From Cyprinodon diabolis (lineage: Eukaryota; Chordata; Actinopteri; Cyprinodontiformes; Cyprinodontidae): 64,000 nt of DNA. Position numbers and translations under genes: made by a program. The notes beneath the pieces are model-generated. The model worked only from the letters and a program-made list of their open reading frames with translations. It ran no database searches and was not told the origin of the DNA. Positions 29,301-38,300 of the stretch are shown here, one piece after another (within the stretch, counting starts at the first letter, position 1; each line of letters begins with the position of its first letter). The stretch spans positions 3,228,501 to 3,292,500 of the forward strand of contig CM060076.1 in assembly GCA_030533445.1 (NCBI GenBank). Reading direction: 5' to 3'.

Positions 29301-32300
29301 CGAAGTTCTGTGTCAGATGTGGAGGCTTTACCTGCAGAAGAGCCAACAGGCGTACACAGACAACCCGGTTAACAGTTTCAGGTTCAGAAGGGTCAGTTTG
29401 TCTTTTGTTTATCAACTATGTGGATTTTTCTTCTTAACTATATTATTGCTATTTATAAAATGTTTTTATCCAGGGTTTCACATAATTCTTCCATATTTAA
29501 TTCTTTATTCAAATTTAAATAACCATCTCCACAAAAAAAGGCGCTTTAGTCTGCAGCAACATAGCGATTAATCCAGGAAAAATGATGATTCACATGAAAA
29601 TTACTCTGAATTAAAAACACTGATCATTTATTGAACAGGATGGAATCATTTCATATTTAAAGAACTTTCAGAAGTTTAAATTCTGAATATGAGCGGACTT
29701 CCTTTAAACTTAACTTATCAACTGTTCACCTTCATAAGTTAATCAAAAAATAAATCTCAGTCTTTCTTTACTCTCATGACTAATAATAAAACCATAAAAT
29801 AAAGGAAAACAGAGCACTTAAAAGCTTTAAAATGAACTACTTTATGGCATCAAAGGCGCCACAGCTACCTCTAGTGGTGAAAAAATGAACTAAAATTACT
29901 ACCACTACTGTTACTATGTTTTTGGTCCCAGCGGAAAGATAAGTCATATATCATTTATGATAAAGCTTTTTCTTCCAAAAACATGAATTAGTTCTCATTA
30001 GATCATTAAAGGAAATTTGAAACGGATTCATTAAAGCCAAATATTCCTTTTCCCCGTCAGGAAGGGCAGGACTCGAACTCGGACAGCGCTTCAGATTTCC
30101 CTCTGTCGGGGAGCTCCTTTGACAGCAGGTCCGGTCTGTCTGATTTAGCTGACTCTAATACAGGTACGTCCCTCAGAACCAGGCGTCCAGTCCATCAACC
30201 TGCTTCTCCTCCTAAATAAAGTCAATCCTTTTTGATAAAGCTTCTAGTTAGAGTGTCTCAGGTTATCCTGAGCTATCTCTATAGTTCTGCTGCTATAGGC
30301 TTAGACTGCTGGAGGACATAGGGACCCCTGTTTAATCATTCTGCTTCATTCTATCTCTATTCTTTCACTCTGCAGAATCTGTTAGTTCAATCTCTAACGT
30401 TCTGCTCTCTCTGCTTTTTCTCATAGTAGCTTCATCTGGTCTGTTCCTGTTTGGCTGTGACTCCATCCTGGAGAGAAATATCAGCTGTGCTGCTGCCATC
30501 AACACCTTTGTTTCTAGATGTTGGAGCTTGGCCTGTTTTCCAGTGTAGTCCTGTTTCTCTGACTGTGACTAACTGGATGTGCTCTCTTCATCCTCTGACA
30601 TGGGAGCTGGCTCGGAGCTCGTCTGCCTGGCTGTGTGTTTCCTGGACGGGGCCGCCTGTGGAGCTGGTTGACAGTTGCCTTTTGTATCTATGCTTCTTTT
30701 TCTATGTCTGCTTCTGTCTCCTTGAACCCCAGTGGGCCTCAGCAGATGGCCGCTCACACTGAGCCTGGTTCTAATGGAGGTTTCTTCCTGTTCAAAGGGA
30801 GTTTTTCCTCTCCACTGTCGCTACAAGCATGCTTAGTGTGAGGGATTGCTGAAGAGTCAATGAGTCGATGCAATCAGCTGGTTTTCCTTAGATAGGAAAC
30901 TTTGAATCAATTTAACTGGATGATCTGGTGAACTGGAAAGTTCCTTGAAATGACATGTTGTGAATTGGCTATAGAAATAAACTGAATTAAATTTAATTAA
31001 AGTTAATTTAAATCTCAGAGAGCACCAGCACTTGGATGGGACCAGTGAGCAGAAGTCCGTCCTCGACCGTGTCATCGAACTCCATCCGCAGACTGCTGCA
31101 CATGAGGAAGACTCTGGCTCTGATTCACCTGGCTCTGGTTTGGAGCCGCGAAGCTCTGACGCTCAGCGACCTGCTCAGGTGGGTTAAAGATCTTTATTTA
31201 CTGTATTTACACGTTGAATATTTAAGGTTCCTACGGATCCTTAAAAAGTCTTAAAAGGCCTTGAATTCCTCAATAAAAATAAGGCCTTAATTGGTATTAA
31301 AATATCTTAAATCAGTCTTTCATAGGTCTTAAAATTGTCATAAATAGGATTTTATTTTTGTAATTCATATCAAAAACCGGGCTGCTCAGTGGTGCAATAG
31401 GTAGCACTGTGGCACCAAAGTTCCAGAAGCTACTAGAGGTTTAATAAAGGCTTTCCTTCAAATGTAGCTGCTCCTAACTCAGTGATTCACCCTGACCTGC
31501 GCTGCTTTCAGGCTGGTGAAAGACGGCCACGTCCCGTATGTGACCGCATACGAGGAAATTCCAGATGAGATGAAGCTGTGTGGATCTGAGGCTCTTCTTT
31601 TCAATGTCGAGGTTGGTCGCTGGCACTGCTTGGAACTACTTTCACTCTGCAAGACTCATTGAATGTGTACTCACATTGGAAAGTCTGCATTTAATAACAA
31701 TGCTTTTTAGACTAAATTATAATTTACTAGATCATAAGGACAGGGTTCCCGCGGGTCCTTAAAAAGTCTTGAAAGGCATTGAATTCTTCCAAATAAAACT
31801 AAGGGCTTAATTGGTATTAAAATGTCTTAAATCAGTCTTTCGTAGGTCTTACTTTTTAAAACATCATAAATAGGATTATTTTTATTACGATTTATTTTTG
31901 TAATCTAAATCAAACGTTAAAATTGACCATTTTTATTTAAAAAAATAACGGCTCGCCATTATTGGTTCCGTCCCGATAGCGGAACCAATAAAGCTTTGTT
32001 GCGGCCGGGACATTTGGGAGATGCACCATTAACTTTTTGTCTGGAAAATATGAGCAAGTGTAAATGTAACCAAAATTGTCTCCAGCCAAGAGTTTCCTCC
32101 ATGGCTAAAACCAGGGAACATACATGAGGCTCAGTGGATTTATGCAAGAAGTCATTCAAGCTCAGAACGATGGGAATTAAGGCAGTGGAGTCGCACATGC
32201 GAAGCACGAAACACAAAGCGTCAAAATGGAGTTACAGAGAAACAGCCGGTATTTCTCGGTTTAGTTCCACCCTTGTCTCTGCAACGCCTCCACTTATCAC

Positions 32301-35300
32301 CAAATCAAACATACTAAGAAAACCATACAAAGAAAAATAGCTGCAAAAAAGACTTAGCACTGGTTATGTTGGGGCTTTAAAACTGATTTGTTTTGTTCCC
32401 TGCTAAAACAAAGTTTGTGAATTCAGTTAAATAATTGTTAAAATATATCTGCCATTTGTGTGTTTTTAGCTTTCTTCCTGTATGGGAAGCTTTTCAACAT
32501 TTGAAACATTAGTGCAGTGGTTTATGTTAAAATAAACCTTTGGGTTAAGTTGTCGCAAGCAGGTTTTTCTTGTGTTTGTTGTGAATTTGGTCTTAAATTT
32601 TTATTTCAAGTGGCATTAAAAAGTCTTGAATTTAACTTGCCTTATGCTGTAGGAACCCTGAAGGAAGTTCGGGATGCTGACGGTAATGCTACGTTCACAC
32701 TGCACGCGATTTCAGCAGCAAAAAAAGCATCTGCCCCTTCATTTTTTATGCTTTTACACATTAATGTCATTAAGAGCTTTTTTTCTTATTGAGAGGTTTA
32801 GCATATTAGGAACATGCGCGGGGAGAACAAGAGGTCGCAGCATCATGGTTTGGAAACATCCGCATTAAACTTGTCTCTAGAAAATCTGAAACAAAACCAA
32901 AGTTATACAATTAAGAAATAAGTAATTTAATGGCCTTGGCGGCGGCTTAAACCCCAGAACTGGAAATATATGTTTCACACCAACATCTGAAAAAAGTTTG
33001 ACGCAGTATAGCCGCTCACTTCACAACAGACACGCATATTAAAACTACTTTTTACCCACTGATCAGAGCTAATATAGCTGCCATTGTTCCAGGCAAAGAA
33101 ATGATTGGGATGCTCCGCCCACCGCGCATCAGACCCGCGTTTCGACCGCGCAGCTAGAGCAGCAAAGATGCTCCAGATGTAGCCTCGTGAGACCATCCTG
33201 ATCTCGCGAGCTTTCAAGGTTTCACTCGCAGATCAGTCTGGAGACTCTCCGTTAAAGAAAATTTGGAGCCGTTCACCAAACGAACGTCCAATCAGCGTTG
33301 GCTTTGAGGCGGGTTGAGGTGTGACGCAACGAGAAGCGCGACAATTCAGTCTAAAGAACATGGCGGCTTCAGCCGATGAAACTAGCGTTAGCGTGGCTAT
33401 CGAGCAAGTTTTATCGGAATTACAGAGTATTTCTTCACTGAAAGAAGAGCAAAACACTGCTCTGGAGGCTTTTCTCAGAGGAAAGGATGTTTTTGCTCTT
33501 CTCCCGACTGGTTTCGGCAAGAGTTTGATCTATCAATTGGCTCCTCTTCGTCGTCGCTCTGTTAGTACGTCATATGCTTCGTTGATCTGATTGGTTTATT
33601 TGGCCCGTCTATCACCAACATAGGCCAATCAGCTAACCAGTATTTTCACCCCTTCCCAAAATTACTTCAACGGAAGGTTTCCAGATGGATATGCGGAGCA
33701 AATCCATCTGGCGGAGTCAGGTTACTCCAGACGCGCCTCAGAACGGAACTTGTACAAGCATCAAAAATGAAGCAGCAGATGTGATTTTGCTGCTCCTGCT
33801 GCATGCTGCCTGAACGTAGCATAAGTGTCACCTGTTTTAATTCTGTAAAAAAGCTTTTGGCTATCCAATTGTAAATCGATTAAACAAAAAAATAATTGAC
33901 AGATCAGTCAGATTAGCAAAAATAACCCTTAGTTGCAGCCCTAGTACTAATTATTTAAAGATAAATATTCTTCTTGTCTAAACTGTAAACAGATTCAATC
34001 TTAATATTTTGACAGCTGCAGTTAAGAACGATCCTTCTGAAAGTGGGAGAATAATTGGTACAAACTGCTTTAACTAATGATTTATGGTATGTTGACGTCT
34101 AAACGTTCTGCTTCTTTCCTCTGGTTCCGGTAGATAATCCCGTCTTACCGCTCCGTCCACAAAGAGGCCCAGAGCCTGATTCTCTTCCTGCAGCTTCCTA
34201 CTTTCCCTCCAATCGTCGCACAAACGCTGCTCCACCCAGCGCGACTCTGCCTGCGTTACCTCATCGACGCCAACCTGCCCGGTAAACCACCCCCCCACCC
34301 GGAGGACCAATCGGTACCACCAGAACCACTGACCTCCTTCCTGTCGTTTCTTGTCTTCAGACGAGCTGCATAAGTGGGTCTGCATCCTTATGGAACGCGC
34401 AAACATGCTCGATGAGAAATGCCACACGGCGCAAGTCTCGCCGCGTCTCGTCCTGCCGCAGTACGAGCTGCAGGCCGCCGCCCTCATCATCGTCACCATG
34501 AAGGTGTTCTTCGGCCTGGACGACCACACCGAGTGGTAATATGTCGCGCATCCGCTCTGGTCAGGAAGACGACCTCCCCCCGCTGCACCTCTCTGACTGT
34601 CTCTTCTGTGTTTCAGGGATTTGTCAAATGAGGTTGGTTCCCATGGCGACTCAGGTTGGTCCTCATCTGATCTTTGATATTATTCAGTCATTCTTTCATT
34701 TTTGTATGTCCTGTTTTTCCAATATAGCTCCAGGAATAGATCTTACTAAACTAGATGATAGAAAGACAGATATACTTTCACATGAAGGGATTATTAAAAT
34801 ATTTCTGATTCCTGGTTGATGGGACAGGTGTTGTGAATGAAACGGTGCCCAGTGTGAAAGAGCTCCTGTGTGTCGCTAAATGTGTGCATTGATGACTGAA
34901 AGACATCTTCTGCCTCCATTTATTTGTGTACTACAGTCTGTTGAGTTCATGTTAATGTGGATTAAAGACATTTCAATTAGTGGAAAAAAAATTGCATATA
35001 TATATATATATATATATATATTCAAGTCTAATCAATCAAAACTTTTGTGGAATGAGAACGTGTGCAACCGACATGCAGACGGAAAGGTAGAGGGGATAAA
35101 CTGCTAAAAATGGAAATCTAAATAAGTCATTTTTTTCTTAAAATAGGTGCATTTTGTCTTGAATTGAGGAGGTAAGAGAGAAAAATACCTCCAGGTGTTT
35201 CCTTGATGGAGCAGGAACCAAAAAACATAAACGCCTCTTGCTTCAAGAACAGAAGAAAACAATAAAAGACAATAAAAGAGTTCCAGATATCTTGGACTCT

Positions 35301-38300
35301 TCTCTCTGCAGGGCGACTCTGGGGCCACTCACGCCTGCTATTGTAGAAGCCTTCTAAACCCGTTATACACAAGCATACTCATGCATATCTACCACAGGCG
35401 TTTGGTTCCAGGTGTCCATGGATACATGAGACTAAATACACTGCAAAAACCATCTAAAAATGAGAAAAAAATGTCTTGAATTAAGTGTATTTACCCTTCA
35501 TTTGAGTAGGTAAATAAGATAGTTTGCCAATGGAATGAGTATTTTTAGTCTTAAAATAAGATAATTAGATAATATTCATTTGAAATAAGACAATGCAATT
35601 ATGTTTTCTTATTTTAAATGTTAATTGTCTTGTTCCATTGGCAAAGAGTCTCAATTACCTCCTCAATTCAAGAAAAAATTCACTCATTGCAAGAAAAAAA
35701 TGACTTATTTAGATTTCAATTTTTTGCAGTGTACTAAGCTGCAGCTACACTGCAAAAATTGGAAATCTAAATAAGTCATTTTTTCTTAAAATAAGCTAAT
35801 TTTTTTCTTGAATTGAGGAGTTAAGTGAGACACTGCCATGGAACAAGACTATTTACATTTAAAATAAGCAATTAAATTGTCTTATTTCAAGTACATATCA
35901 TCTGATATAAGTAAAAATGCTAATTCCACTGGTAGATAATCTTATTTAGCTGTTTAACTGACTTATTTCTAGATTGTTTTTGCAGTGTACATACAACTCT
36001 GAACAATATTTGCTTTATACACTGCTACAAACTTAATTTAAATAAGTATTTTTTTTCCTGAATTGAGGAGTTAAGTGAGACTCTTTGCCAATGAAACAAG
36101 ACAATTTACATTTAAAATAAGAAAAAGCTATTTTATTGTCTTATTTCAAGTGCGTATTATCTAAGTAAGAATACTAATTCCATTTGCAAATCATCTTATT
36201 TTCCTCCTAAAATCTGAAGTTTTTACTTATTTCTAGATCGTTTTTGCAGTCTAAGAATTAAGGGGAGAGAGAGAGAAAGGGGAAAAGATAATAAATAATA
36301 ATAAAAAAATATATATAAAGTAACCCATAGAGTAGTAGCCATTCAAAATGTCCCCACTTTCCTTGGCTGGTCCCCTACAATTCCTTTTTAAATCTCAATC
36401 TTTGTACTAAAATATTCTTTCTGTCATGATTTGTGGACATTAGGATCTAAAGAGAAGCGCCATCTCCTGGTCAGACTCTGATTCAGTGAAAGGGTGGAGT
36501 CAGAGTAAAAAAACAATATGTTGGGTTCATAGTGGGGATTTTTCCGGGAGTTGCAGGGAAGTAGGCTGCCATTCGCCCGCGGAAGAGACATTTTGAATGG
36601 CTGCTACTGTAGAGGCCTTCAGAAACCGGAAAACAAAACAACAAAGAAATCACAACACATTGAGCACAAGAAGCGTGAGGATCTCACAGACACCCAGTCA
36701 ATACACGCATATACACTGCAAAAATTATCAAGAAAACTTCTTAAATTAAGTGTATTTAGCCTTAATTTGAGTATATTTTCAATATGATCTGCCAATAGAA
36801 TGAGTATTTTTAATTTTAATAAGATAATCAGATGATATGCACTTGAAATAAGACAATGCAGTTGTTTTTTCTTATTTTTAATGTAGTCTTTTTCTATTGG
36901 CAAAGAGTCTCACTTGCCTCCTTAATGCAAGATAAAAACTAGCTTATTTTAAGAAAAAAGGACTTCTTTAGATTTACATTTTTTGCAGTTTAGCTGCAGC
37001 TTAGTATTTAGTCTCATCATGTATCCGTGCATTGGAAAAACGATCTGGAAATAACTAAACATTTCTTAAATTAGGTGTACAGTTGTGTTCGAAATAATAG
37101 CAGTGCCTTTAGAAAAATGAGTAAATGTCAAAATTCTTCAAAGAAATTGTACTTTAATGAACACAGATACATTGGGGACACAGTACATTCTATTCCAAAG
37201 CAAAACAATTGCGCAAAGTCATCAAAACTTAAATAATAATAATAATATTTCAAATAAAGTAAGAAATGGCATGTTCAAAAGAATAGCAGTGTTGCCATCT
37301 TTCCTTGGAAACTCAAAAATGTACTGTACAAACAAAGAAATTCTTGATAAGTGAACCTAGCTGAGTATCCTAAACTAATATTTTGTTGCAAAACCACGGT
37401 TTCTGATGACTGCTTCACATCTGTGGTGCATGGAGTCAACCAACTTCTGGCATCGTTCCACAGGTATTGCAGCCCAGGATAATTGCACTGTATTCCACAA
37501 TTCCTCAGCGTTTCTTGGTTTTGCCTCATGCACTGCACTTTTTATGTCAGCCCACAAGTTTTCAATGGGATTAAGGTCCGGGGATTGTGCTGGCCACTCC
37601 ATCAGTTGAATCTTGTTCATCTGGAACCATGCTTTTGCTCGCTTGCTGGTGTGTTTGGGGTCATTATCCTGTTGAAAGGTCCACCTCAAAGGCATTTCCA
37701 CCTCAGCATATGGCAGCATGACCTCTTCCAGGATCCTGATGTACTGGAACTGATCCATGATCCCTTGTATGCGGTGAATCGGACCAACACCATAGTATGA
37801 AAAACATCCCCATATCATGATGCTTGCACCACCATGCTTAATGGTCTTCAGTGAGTACTGTGGCTTGAATTCTGTGTTTGCAGGGCGTCTGACATACTGC
37901 CTGTGACCCTTAGACCCAAAAAGAACAATCTTGCTTTCATCTGTCCACAAGATATTATGCCATTTCTTTTCAGGCCAGTCAATGTGCTCTTTGGCAAATT
38001 GTAAACGCTTCTGCACATGTCTTTTTCTCAGCAGTGGGACTTTGCGGGGGCTTCTTGCTGGAAGGTTAACCTCAGTAAGACGTCTTCTGATTGTCACAGT
38101 ACTCACTGTCAACTGAAGGTCTTGCTTGATCCTGTTGGATCCCATCATTGGCTGAGTCTTCGCCAGTTTGGCTATTCTTCTGTCCATTCGAGGGGTTGTC
38201 TTTCTTTTTCTTCCTCGTTTTTCAGTTTTTTGCTCCCATTTCAGGGCATTTGAGATCATTTTAGCTGAACAGCCAATGATTTTCTGCACCTCTTTGTATG

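Noticed and set aside
32661..32686. Extra taf1b exon (KEVRDAD reading after the hAT element)
   Set aside because: Exons 8 (31512-31611) and 9 (34134-34281) already join in frame and match the family without a gap.
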